Shown here piece by piece: positions 1 to 6,158 of a stretch of DNA of 6,657 nt. Each line of letters opens with the position of its first letter. The first letter of the stretch is position 1. The notes beneath the pieces are model-generated. The model worked only from the letters and a program-made list of their open reading frames with translations. It had not been told where the DNA came from and did no database searches. The position numbers were made by a program, and so were the translations under genes. This stretch comes from an uncultured Clostridia bacterium (GTDB lineage Bacteria > Bacillota > Clostridia > UBA1381 > UMGS1253): NCBI GenBank assembly GCA_937892135.1, contig CALAUK010000122.1, positions 1 through 6,657 of the forward strand, in the 5' to 3' direction.

Positions 1-647
1 AATCGGTGAGCCGGTTCCGGATTGTTGCCGCCATTGAACCGGTGCTGCGTGAATATAGGGTCAAAGAAGATGCCATACGCCCGGAGGTCGCAGTGATTGC
101 GGATGCGGGAGAACGACATGTCTGTTACGCCAAAAGAGGCGATTGCCTGCACGAAAGGAATCATGGCAGACCGGAATACCACAAAGGCATGGCTCCCCTT
201 GTTTTCGGCGCAATTTGGGACAAGCGGCGTGTACGGTCTCATGCACTTATCCAGCAAGCTGGTATGCCTCCCACGGAACCGGCTCACGCCATTGGCATCC
301 CCCAGACACAGCAAGCCACAGTCCGCCGGGAGCGGATGCTCAGCCAGCAGCTTGTCGAGCGTTTCCTGTGGAGCAGCACAGGGATAGGCATCGTCCTCAA
401 AGATAATCAGATACGGCAAGCCGTCCCGCTCTGCTTCCAGAATCAGCCGGATAAAGGTCAGAGCCAGACTCGAATAAGCCTTGGGCTCCTTGGGACGCGT
501 AGGCTTCTCCGGGATGATGGGATGCGTCACCGGGGGCATGGTGAGCCCGCGCTCGCAGAAAATGCGGCGCATGAAGCATTGCCTCCAGGGAGACATGGAA
601 ATGCAGCGGGTGTTCTTGTTGAGGTCAATTTTCATAACATCAGGCAT
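1..647 (-). CDS. Glycosyltransferase family 25-like (LPS/LOS biosynthesis type) protein, 3' end beyond left edge
   Basis: This minus-strand frame is open from an ATG at 645-647 to the left edge, giving about 215 residues without a stop. It looks like a sugar transferase of the GT25 (LOS biosynthesis) type, which adds sugars to lipopolysaccharide or glycoprotein in the cytoplasm. The best evidence is IIFEDDAYP, the acidic Asp-Asp motif expected to bind metal and nucleotide sugar, about 90 residues in. It is preceded by an alpha-helical AYSSLALTFIRLILEAE segment and followed by GLLCLGDANG, SHAFVVFRSAMIPFV and GIFFDPIFTQHR, in the usual GT25 order. The start is uncertain. The first ATG gives MPDVMKIDL; the second, at 633-635, gives MKIDLNKNT and lies just after the upstream stop, which I slightly prefer. 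There is no strong Shine-Dalgarno. The DNA is clearly GC-richer than the region after 850. The long plus-strand frame over the same bases is its antisense shadow. The family call is good; the exact substrate cannot be told. Confidence 0.75.
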   Translation of the reverse strand, partial: MPDVMKIDLNKNTRCISMSPWRQCFMRRIFCERGLTMPPVTHPIIPEKPTRPKEPKAYSSLALTFIRLILEAERDGLPYLIIFEDDAYPCAAPQETLDKLLAEHPLPADCGLLCLGDANGVSRFRGRHTSLLDKCMRPYTPLVPNCAENKGSHAFVVFRSAMIPFVQAIASFGVTDMSFSRIRNHCDLRAYGIFFDPIFTQHRFNGGNNPEPAHR

Positions 648-840
648 AGGAAAGAGAGATAACGATGGTATTGCCACGGAGCCCCACGCTCATACTGGTA
701 CTGACCGTGCGGCGGTCGGTGCGGTCTAGGTCGTACCAGTATTGCGAAGGGCTGTAGTAGGCATCCCTGTTGGTATGGGAACACGGGATATTCTGCAGCA
801 GCTCGGCAAACTTCTTGCGCAGGAGTTGCCGGGCTGCACC
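640..840 (-). pseudogene. 3' fragment of an unrecognised protein gene, cut at the left junction
   Basis: About 66 codons on the minus strand run from 840 to a TGA at 640-642, reading ARQLLRKKFAELLQ, then NIPCSHTNRDAYYSPSQYWY, and ending in SVGLRGNTIVISLSYA. The composition is GC-rich and protein-like. There is no plausible start: the first in-frame Met lies deep inside, and the frame meets a stop at 841-843, exactly where composition changes. I therefore read this as the C-terminal end of a gene whose 5' part was lost at the junction. The stop overlaps the first possible start of the downstream glycosyltransferase by 8 bases, which suggests one operon. I do not recognise the family. The alternating residues at the C-terminus are compatible with a beta-rich or outer-membrane protein, but that is only a guess. 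Confidence 0.5.
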
Positions 841-862
841 TTAACGCCCCACTCGTATTAAT
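836..862. other. Compositional junction between GC-rich left piece and AT-rich clostridial core
   Basis: Left of this point both minus-strand frames are GC-rich and Gram-negative in flavour. Right of it the DNA becomes AT-rich with clostridial genes and strong Shine-Dalgarno sites. The unrecognised minus-strand gene loses its reading frame at 841-843 without a start codon, as expected if two unrelated molecules were joined here. No insertion-sequence end, tRNA, direct repeat or integrase is visible. I infer an assembly or cloning chimera; the exact base cannot be fixed from sequence alone. Confidence 0.6.
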
Positions 863-867
863 AGGAG

Positions 868-898
868 AAAAAAACGAAATAAGAATAAGCCCTTATTT
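868..898 (-). terminator. Weak AT-rich intrinsic terminator after ogg
   Basis: Read on the minus strand, AAATAAG (898-892) can pair with CTTATTT (883-877) across an 8-base loop. Two bases later comes a run of seven T (874-868). The left arm overlaps the ogg stop codon. The shape and position suit a rho-independent terminator for the rodA-ogg operon, but the stem contains only one G-C pair, so its strength is doubtful. Confidence 0.4.
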
Positions 899-1735
899 TA
901 ATTTTATCCCTCTTGCATGATAAAAAAGATACTGCTGTGCAAAGCCACTTAGCTCGCCGAAATTTTCTTTTGCAAATTCCGAAATCTCCTCGGGCGAAAG
1001 GGAGTAGTAATGATTCATAAGACGCTTAACCCACACATCAATGGGAAACGCATTAGTGTGATGCAAAGAAAACAATAGTATGCAATTTGCCACCTTTTCG
1101 CCTATGCCCTTGATTTTTAAAAGCTCTTCCTTGGCTTTGGTGTAGTCATCTGAAAGAGAAAAACCATCATTAAACTTTTTTATCGCGTCAATTATGTACT
1201 TGTCGCGAAAGCCTGCCTTTAACGGCTTAAGGTCATCTGTTGTAATATCTTTTAAAGCCGTATAGTCGGGAAAAGCAAAATATTCTTTATCGCCTAAGTA
1301 AATCTTATCGCCGAACAGCTCGCAAAACCTTTCTATAATAAGCTTTATTCTCGGTATGTTGTTGTTTTGAGAGATTATAAACGAAATAACCGTCTCAAAA
1401 AGCTCCTGACGGAGTATCCTTATGCCGAAGCCCGATTTTATTGCCTCTTTAACTGTTTTGTCTTTTTTAAGCTCTTCTTTTATTTTTTCATAGTCCGTTT
1501 CAAAGTCAAAATAATCATACCAGAGCGAGAAAAACTCTTCCTTTGTTGTGCCCTCAATAAAGAGCGTACCATCTTCCTCCCAAAGCCTTATCGCCTTCTT
1601 TGCGGCAACGCCTGTGTAGCTCTTGTCGGCATTTTTGTTCCAACGAAAGCACTGACCGCACTCAAAAATGTGCTCTAAATTAAAAGAGAGCACATTTTCA
1701 ATAACTACTAAATTGTCCTTTTCATAAACATTCAT
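893..1735 (-). CDS. ogg: 8-oxoguanine DNA glycosylase/AP lyase, Ogg1/AlkA-type HhH-GPD family
   Basis: This cytoplasmic base-excision repair enzyme removes oxidised guanine from DNA and cuts the abasic strand through a lysine Schiff base. At 280 residues it is full length for bacterial Ogg1-like proteins. The N-terminal OGG domain carries GQCFRW at residues 27-32. The central helical part has SFIISQNNNIPRI at 118-130. The helix-hairpin-helix is at about 206-223 (LLKIKGIGEKVANCILLF), with Lys214 in the position of the Ogg1 catalytic lysine, and Asp233 in FPIDVWVKR matches the conserved catalytic aspartate. Family knowledge favours 8-oxoguanine over AlkA-type substrates because both the lysine and the GQCFRW segment are present. 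The ATG at 1733-1735 has a good AGGTGA site at 1740-1745 whose first bases lie in the rodA stop codon, so it is the second gene of a rodA-ogg operon and probably translationally coupled. Confidence 0.9.
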   Translation of the reverse strand: MNVYEKDNLVVIENVLSFNLEHIFECGQCFRWNKNADKSYTGVAAKKAIRLWEEDGTLFIEGTTKEEFFSLWYDYFDFETDYEKIKEELKKDKTVKEAIKSGFGIRILRQELFETVISFIISQNNNIPRIKLIIERFCELFGDKIYLGDKEYFAFPDYTALKDITTDDLKPLKAGFRDKYIIDAIKKFNDGFSLSDDYTKAKEELLKIKGIGEKVANCILLFSLHHTNAFPIDVWVKRLMNHYYSLSPEEISEFAKENFGELSGFAQQYLFYHARGIKLK

Positions 1736-1743
1736 AAAATCAC

Positions 1744-2874
1744 CTAAAACATATTAACACGCCTGTTTGCCGCAACGGAGTTAACAAAGCCTATCGCCAT
1801 CATACTTGTAAGCATACTTGTTCCGCCGTAGCTGATAAACGGAAGCGGAATTCCCGTAACTGGCATAAGCTGAATACACATACCGATGTTTTCTAAAATG
1901 TGAAACAAAAACATCGCCGCAATACCCGTGCATATAAAAGCGCCGTATTCATTTTTTGCTGTCTGGGCAATATAAATGCATCTTAAAACTATCGAAGATA
2001 ACAAAAGAAGAATTATTATACAGCCTACAAAGCCCCATTCCTCGCCGATTGTTGCAAATATAAAGTCCGTATGCTTAGCGGGAAGATACTCAAGCTGATT
2101 TAAATTTCCGTTAAGGTAGCCTTTGCCGAAAAGCTTTCCCGAGCCAATGGAAATTATAGACTGAATAACATTGTAGCCTGAGCCTGTCGGGTCTCGTTCG
2201 GGGTCAAAGAAAACCAAAATTCTCTCAAGCTGATAGGGAGAGAGGATTTTGTCTTTAAAAATCCAGAACAAAGGAGCTAAAACAAAAACCGCAATTGATA
2301 CGGTTAAAATATATTTATAGCTTATTTTTGCAACATACAGCATCGACAAAAACATAAACACGAAAACGAGCGCAGTTCCAAGGTCGGGCTGAAGCATAAT
2401 AAGAAGTATAAACACGCCAACGTGAAGAGCAAGCCCAAAAAGAACGGGCAGATAATTAATATCCCTCTTAACTCTTAAAAGATGGTTTGAAAAGGTTAAA
2501 ACAAAGCCTAATTTAACGATTTCTGCGGGCTGGAGGCTAACGGGTCCTAAATCAATCCAGCCTTTTGTTCCCGTGCTTTCCTTTCCCATGCCGACAAACA
2601 ACACCAAAACCAAAAGCAAAACATTTCCCCAGAATATGTATTTGTTGGTATCCATAAAAAGCTCATAGTCCACATTTGAAATTAAAATCATCAAAACGAA
2701 GCCTATTAAAAAGGCTGCAACCTGAACAATAACAAACCTCGTCGGACCCATGCTGTTGGTAGCAGAGTAAATGGCAAAAAAGCCCGCAACAGAACATAAA
2801 ACCGCAAGGAGCGTTAAAATCTTGTCGGGAGCGGACAGTATCTTAAATTTTTCTTTGAAATTTTTCTTAGCCAT
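1744..2874 (-). CDS. rodA: RodA, SEDS-family peptidoglycan glycosyltransferase
   Basis: This integral membrane enzyme polymerises lipid II into glycan strands for side-wall growth, working with a class B penicillin-binding protein in the elongasome. The 376-residue product is full length and has about ten hydrophobic segments. SEDS landmarks appear in order: GWIDLGPVSLQPAEIVKLGF (105-124), LQPDLGTALVF (161-171), YLPAKHTDFIFATIGEEWG (263-281) and PVTGIPLPFISYGGTSML (338-355). Asp270 in HTDFIF corresponds to the aspartate reported as essential in RodA and FtsW, and Trp106 sits in the conserved loop. Overall length, the short N-terminus and the HTDFIFATIGEE version of the loop fit RodA better than FtsW or SpoVE, though SEDS paralogues are hard to separate without alignment. 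The ATG is preceded by AGAGGTGAG with good spacing, and a consensus-like promoter lies immediately upstream. No mreBCD or pbp2 gene is visible nearby, so the gene stands outside an mre operon here. Confidence 0.9.
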   Translation of the reverse strand: MAKKNFKEKFKILSAPDKILTLLAVLCSVAGFFAIYSATNSMGPTRFVIVQVAAFLIGFVLMILISNVDYELFMDTNKYIFWGNVLLLVLVLFVGMGKESTGTKGWIDLGPVSLQPAEIVKLGFVLTFSNHLLRVKRDINYLPVLFGLALHVGVFILLIMLQPDLGTALVFVFMFLSMLYVAKISYKYILTVSIAVFVLAPLFWIFKDKILSPYQLERILVFFDPERDPTGSGYNVIQSIISIGSGKLFGKGYLNGNLNQLEYLPAKHTDFIFATIGEEWGFVGCIIILLLLSSIVLRCIYIAQTAKNEYGAFICTGIAAMFLFHILENIGMCIQLMPVTGIPLPFISYGGTSMLTSMMAIGFVNSVAANRRVNMF

Positions 2875-2894
2875 TTTCTCACCTCTACAATATA

Positions 2895-2922
2895 ATTATA
2901 TCAAAAAAAATAAATTTGTAAA
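2895..2922 (-). promoter_or_regulatory. Sigma-A-type promoter for rodA-ogg
   Basis: On the minus strand TTTACA (2922-2917) is followed after 16 bases by a perfect TATAAT (2900-2895). Transcription should start near 2888, right before the AGAGGTGAG ribosome site, giving a leader of only about 14 bases. No room remains for a riboswitch or attenuator between promoter and gene. Confidence 0.75.
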
Positions 2923-2966
2923 CACCGACATATCAATTTTTTGTAATAATTGTTCAGTATTTTTGC

Positions 2967-2991
2967 TTTTTTGCGTTTCTTAAGCAAAAAA
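2967..2991. repeat. AT-rich inverted repeat between two divergent promoters
   Basis: TTTTTTGC (2967-2974) and GCAAAAAA (2984-2991) form a perfect 8-base inverted repeat around a 9-base centre. It lies upstream of both the rodA and the araC-type promoter, at about 45 bases from the first -35 element and 24 from the second. It could be an operator or simply an A/T tract that bends DNA. As a terminator it would be poor and badly placed, since no gene ends here. Such short A/T repeats also occur by chance in DNA of this composition. Confidence 0.3.
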
Positions 2992-3014
2992 AAGAAAAAA
3001 ATGGGTCAAAAATA

Positions 3015-3043
3015 TTGAAAACTGCTTTTTAATATGGTAAAAT
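3015..3043 (+). promoter_or_regulatory. Sigma-A-type promoter for the AraC-type regulator and DUF512/der genes
   Basis: TTGAAA (3015-3020) and TAAAAT (3038-3043) are separated by the ideal 17 bases. The start would be near 3050, some 34 bases before the ATG of the AraC-type gene, with the GGGGGTGG ribosome site (3072-3079) in between. No other promoter is obvious before the two downstream genes, so the three are probably cotranscribed. Confidence 0.7.
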
Positions 3044-3083
3044 TATGATGCTAATGTATCCTTGAAAGTTTGGGGGTGGAAAT

Positions 3084-3989
3084 ATGGAAGAATCAAAACT
3101 TCCGCGTGCTTGGGAAGCCATTTTTTCAAAAAAGGCGTTTTTGCCCGTAATAGTTAAAACACTTGAAAAAATTCACGATATCACATGGTCGATGAAGGTT
3201 AATTATCATGACCATTTTGAGATGGTGTATATGAAAAAGGGCGAAGCCATTTTTCAGGTTTCGGGCGACGATGTTTCCATGACCGCAAACGACCTTATAA
3301 TAATAAAGCCCGGTCAGGCGCATAAGTTTATTGTCTCTTCAAATCAGTGTGAGTTTTTGGTTTTAAGCTTTAAGTTCACAAGCGAAAACGAAACAGAGCT
3401 TGCAAAGGTTATGCTGACTGACTTTATCGAGTTTTTAAAAGACGAGTCTTTAAACTATGTTCATATGGCACTGAGCCGTAAAAACGATATTATAGGCGTT
3501 ATGAACAGAATTTTAAAAGAGCGTGACAGAAAGCAGGCGTGGGGCGAGTATTTAAGCTGTCTTCTTATAATGGAGCTTTTTGTTTTGGTGTCAAGAGCAT
3601 TAAAGCATGAGTGGGAGATGAGCGTAAAATCGAGAAGCGTTAAGCTTAAAGAGCTTCTTTTAATCTCGAAAGAATATATAGAAAATAACTACGAAAAGGA
3701 AATCGGGCTTTCTGATATTGCGGGCTTTGTGTTTTTAAGCGAGAGCTATTTTGCGCATACTTTTAAATCTGAGTTTAAGGTAAGCCCTAAGAGGTACCTT
3801 TTAAATGTCAGAATTGATGCGGCAAAAAAGCTTTTGGCGGAAACTGACGAAAAGATTAACGATATTTCAACAGAGGTAGGCTTTTCAAGTCAGCAGAGAT
3901 TTAACGATATTTTCAAAAAGTACGAGGGAATAACCCCTCTTGCATACAGAAAAAGAGCACGCGTAAAAAAGCTTAACAAGGATGACTGA
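3084..3989 (+). CDS. AraC-family transcriptional regulator with N-terminal cupin domain
   Basis: This is a DNA-binding regulator whose ligand is unknown. The first part (about residues 35-100) is an AraC-type cupin: NYHDHFEMVYMKKG at 40-53 and IIIKPGQAHKF at 72-82 are the usual sugar-binding-like strands. A helical linker follows, then two helix-turn-helix units at 209-231 (LSDIAGFVFLSESYFAHTFK) and 258-290 (INDISTEVGFSSQQRFNDIF, then PLAYRK), giving the family's normal length of 301 residues. Family members usually respond to a small molecule and activate nearby genes or transporters, but no sugar enzyme or transporter is next to it. Its neighbours are rodA on the other strand and DUF512 downstream, so its target cannot be read from context. 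The start is supported by GGGGGTGG four bases upstream. The stop overlaps the region of the next gene's start, consistent with an operon. Confidence 0.92.
   Translation: MEESKLPRAWEAIFSKKAFLPVIVKTLEKIHDITWSMKVNYHDHFEMVYMKKGEAIFQVSGDDVSMTANDLIIIKPGQAHKFIVSSNQCEFLVLSFKFTSENETELAKVMLTDFIEFLKDESLNYVHMALSRKNDIIGVMNRILKERDRKQAWGEYLSCLLIMELFVLVSRALKHEWEMSVKSRSVKLKELLLISKEYIENNYEKEIGLSDIAGFVFLSESYFAHTFKSEFKVSPKRYLLNVRIDAAKKLLAETDEKINDISTEVGFSSQQRFNDIFKKYEGITPLAYRKRARVKKLNKDD
3978..3982 (+). promoter_or_regulatory. Ribosome binding site that decides the DUF512 start
   Basis: AAGGA lies 8 bases before the ATG at 3991, a normal distance, but directly abuts the earlier in-frame ATG at 3982, which it could not serve. 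I therefore start the DUF512 gene at 3991. The site lies inside the last codons of the AraC-type gene, whose TGA ends at 3989, so translation of the two is probably coupled. Confidence 0.6.
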
Positions 3990-3990
3990 A

Positions 3991-5316
3991 ATGAGCAAAA
4001 ATGCTGTTATAAAAACTGTATATTCTGGCTCTCTTGCGGAAGAAATGGGGCTTTGTCCGGGTGATGCGATAGTTAAAATAAACGGCTCGCCCGTAAGAGA
4101 TGTTTTAGACTATAAGTTTCTTTCGTGCGATGAAGAGATAGAAATAGAGGTCTTAAAAAAAGACGGAACATGCGAAATTATTGATGTTTTGGCGTATTAT
4201 GAGGACTTGGGCGTAGAATTCGAAAACTCACTTATGGATAAGCCCAAAAGCTGCGCCAACCGCTGCATTTTCTGCTTTATAGACCAGCTTCCAAAGGGAA
4301 TGCGCGAAACTGTGTATTTTAAAGATGACGATGCAAGGCTTTCTTTTCTTCAGGGAAACTATATCACTTTAACAAATCTTTCCGAAAGGGATATAGAAAG
4401 AATTATAAAAATGCGAATTTCGCCTGTTAATGTGTCAGTGCATACAACAGACGAGGCTTTGCGCGTATTTATGCTAAAAAATAAAAATGCAGGCAAACTA
4501 TATGGTATAATGCGCAGGTTTTATGAAAATAAAATTACTATGAACTGCCAGATAGTTTTGTGCCCTGAAATAAATGACGGCGAACACCTTAAAAAAACAG
4601 TTTATGACCTGGCGGCTTTATATCCTTATGTAAACAGCGTTTCGATTGTGCCCGTTGGTCTTTCGGCGCACAGAGAGGGATTATTCCCTTTAAAAAGCTT
4701 CACAAAAGACGGGTTTTTAGAGGTTATAAAGGAAGTAGAAAGCTGGCAAAACGAGTTTTTAAAAAAATACAAAAGCCGGATTGTTTATCTTTCGGACGAG
4801 TTTTATTTAGGCGCGTCTTTGCCTCTTCCAAATGAGGAATACTACGAGGGCTATGTTCAGATTGAAAACGGCGTAGGCCTTATAACAAGCATGAAAACTG
4901 AGTTTGAAAAAGCTATTGAAGAGGTAGATGAATACACGAAAAAACGCCATATTTCAGTCGTAACGGGTGAAATAGCGTATGATTTTATATGTGGCTTAAT
5001 TCGCCGCTTAGAAGAAAAATTTCCGTCCTTTAAGGCAGAGGTTTATAAGATTAAAAATAACTTCTTTGGCGGAGGCGTAAGCGTTACGGGGCTTTTATGC
5101 GCAGGAGACATAATTGAGCAGGTTAAAGGTAAAAATTTAGGCGATGAGCTTTTTATTTCAGAGAGTATGCTTCGCGCGGGCGATGATATATTTTTAGACG
5201 ATGTAACCTTGCCCCAGCTTGAAAAAGAATTAAATGTTAAAATAACAGCTGTCGAAAATGATGGCTATTGCTTTATAGAAAAGCTTTTAGACTTTAAAAT
5301 CGGAGAGGTGAATTAA
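3991..5316 (+). CDS. DUF512 family protein: PDZ domain plus radical-SAM-like Cys motif
   Basis: This is a conserved protein of Clostridia and relatives with no firm function; related cyanobacterial proteins were labelled FeS-containing oxidoreductases. Residues are counted from the 441-residue form starting at 3991. A PDZ-like domain comes first (about 5-75, with SGSLAEEMGLCPGDAIVKIN). It is followed by CANRCIFCFIDQLPKGMR at 88-105, whose Cys88, Cys92 and Cys95 have the CxxxCxxC spacing of radical SAM enzymes and probably hold an iron-sulfur cluster. The middle follows a radical-SAM-like barrel (QGNYITLTNL, VSVHTTDEALR). The rest, with LSDEFYLGA, VVTGEIAYDF and the glycine-rich FFGGGVSVTGLL, matches the DUF512 domain. 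No signal peptide is seen, so it should be cytosolic. It sits immediately before der, a recurrent order in Clostridia. The link suggests a ribosome- or GTPase-related role, but that is inference. The gene ends on TAA just before the der ATG. Confidence 0.88.
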   Translation: MSKNAVIKTVYSGSLAEEMGLCPGDAIVKINGSPVRDVLDYKFLSCDEEIEIEVLKKDGTCEIIDVLAYYEDLGVEFENSLMDKPKSCANRCIFCFIDQLPKGMRETVYFKDDDARLSFLQGNYITLTNLSERDIERIIKMRISPVNVSVHTTDEALRVFMLKNKNAGKLYGIMRRFYENKITMNCQIVLCPEINDGEHLKKTVYDLAALYPYVNSVSIVPVGLSAHREGLFPLKSFTKDGFLEVIKEVESWQNEFLKKYKSRIVYLSDEFYLGASLPLPNEEYYEGYVQIENGVGLITSMKTEFEKAIEEVDEYTKKRHISVVTGEIAYDFICGLIRRLEEKFPSFKAEVYKIKNNFFGGGVSVTGLLCAGDIIEQVKGKNLGDELFISESMLRAGDDIFLDDVTLPQLEKELNVKITAVENDGYCFIEKLLDFKIGEVN

Positions 5317-5824
5317 ATGTCAAAACCGGTGCTTGCGATAGTGGGGCGTCCGAATGTCGGAAAATCCACTTTGTTTAATAAAATAGCAGGAACAAGAATA
5401 AGTATAGTAGACGATACTCCCGGTGTTACGAGAGACAGAATTTTCGTTGATGCGGAGTGGCTGGGAAGAAGCTTTCTTCTTATTGACACAGGCGGTATCG
5501 AGCCTAAAAATGACGATGAGATTTTGGTTAAAATGCGCCTTCAGGCAGAGCTTGCGATTGAAATGGCAGATGTTGTTGTATTAATGACAAATGTAAAAGA
5601 GGGCTTAACCGCCGCAGATAAAGATGTTGCGGCTATGCTTATAAAGGCAAACAAGCCCGTTATAGTTGCGGTAAATAAGGTGGATAACCCTGGCGAGCCG
5701 CCTATGGACTTTTATGAGTTTTATAACCTTGGACTTGGCGACCCGATTGCAATTTCTTCAACTCACGGTCTTGGTGTTGGCGATTTGCTTGATGAGGTTA
5801 TTTCTCATATACCCGAAGAAGAAT

Positions 5825-5845
5825 TTTCAGATGATGATTTTAAGA
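5825..5845. other. Junction inside der between clostridial and helicase-derived sequence
   Basis: Der homology is good up to HIPEEEF (ending near 5826) and lost by KIISGIEDSL (from about 5842). The bases between encode an Asp run that could belong to either side, since Der linkers are acidic, so the join may lie at a short shared GATGATGAT tract. Codon use shifts to a different AT-rich style. No transposon end or site duplication is seen. Confidence 0.6.
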
Positions 5846-6078
5846 TTATTTCTGGAATAGAAGATTCTTTAAGGGAATACATCTTTAATTGTCAATTCTC
5901 AGGAATAGCCCCAAAGATTCTTGTTACCTATGATTCTCTTAAATATGTTTTAGGGGTTATTGGACAAGATATTATTAATTACTCAATCATAGTAGATGAG
6001 TTTCAGAATATTTTTATGGATTCTCGATTTAAGGCTAGTACAGAATTGAATTTTATAAACTATCTTCAGGAAGCGCCC
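5839..6078 (+). pseudogene. Internal fragment of a DEAD/DEAH-like helicase, probably from a Bacteroidetes mobile element
   Basis: About 80 codons read in the same frame as der but are not Der. ILVTYDSLKYVL resembles a helicase strand and helix where motif Ia/Ib would sit. IIVDEFQNIF is a hydrophobic strand ending in an Asp-Glu pair, the Walker B (motif II) of superfamily 2 helicases. SRFKASTELNFINYLQEAP follows, just where motif III (an S/G-A-T type segment) should come next. The Walker A part and the whole C-terminal RecA-like domain are missing, so this cannot be a functional enzyme. I recall similar proteins from Bacteroides conjugative elements and phages, but I cannot confirm the donor. 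The piece ends at the second junction near 6078. Confidence 0.5.
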
Positions 6079-6088
6079 TTTTTCGGCA
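6073..6088. other. Junction ending the helicase fragment
   Basis: A helicase of this kind should continue past NFINYLQEAP into a conserved motif III strand. Instead the frame reads FFGKGTCDLCSDDATIF and stops at 6150, with nothing like motif III. I infer a join here. The evidence is weaker than for the other junctions because it rests on an expected motif being absent. Confidence 0.4.
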
Positions 6089-6158
6089 AAGGCACTTGCG
6101 ATTTATGTTCCGATGATGCTACAATATTTCCATCAGAAAAACTTAAATAGTAATCATT

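Larger units (their letters stand above)
5317..6150 (+). pseudogene. der: GTPase Der, first G domain only, continuing in frame into foreign sequence
   Basis: Der (EngA) is an essential GTPase for assembly of the large ribosomal subunit, normally about 440 residues with two G domains and a KH-like tail. Residues 1 to about 170 are a clean first G domain: GRPNVGKS (10-17), the switch segment DDTPGVTRDR (32-41), DTGG (57-60), NKVD (120-123) and ISSTHG (146-151), then GVGDLLDEVISHIPEEEF. Here Der would pass into its acidic linker and second P-loop, but from about residue 174 the sequence is unrelated. The frame runs through a helicase fragment to about residue 254 and then about 23 further residues with CDLC to a TAA. 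The second G domain and KH domain are absent. GGAGAGGTG at 5302-5310 supports the start, and no intergenic gap separates it from DUF512. Since an intact der is normally required for growth, I infer that this chimera is an artefact and not the cell's working Der. Confidence 0.85.

Noticed and set aside
6..662. Long plus-strand frame of 218 codons at the left edge
   Set aside because: It is antisense to the GT25-like gene; its translation is rich in Arg, His and Gln with no recognisable domain, while the minus strand gives coherent motifs. Shorter frames in the same area (61-246, 97-387, 143-406, 397-579, 481-729) are rejected likewise.
1367..1678. Plus-strand frame of 103 codons
   Set aside because: Antisense shadow of ogg, which has all catalytic residues and a ribosome site.
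2771..2983. Plus-strand frame of 70 codons reading out of rodA antisense
   Set aside because: It covers the rodA start and its promoter, has no ribosome site, and reads low-complexity Lys/Asn/Phe.
3126..3323. Minus-strand frame of 65 codons
   Set aside because: Antisense shadow of the cupin part of the AraC-type gene.
3982..3990. Earlier ATG for the DUF512 gene at 3982
   Set aside because: The AAGGA site touches this ATG, leaving no spacing, whereas the ATG at 3991 is 8 bases away.
5317..6150. A novel GTPase-helicase fusion enzyme
   Set aside because: Both halves are truncated within their domains, the helicase part lacks Walker A and its second domain, and the flanking region has further mid-gene breaks.
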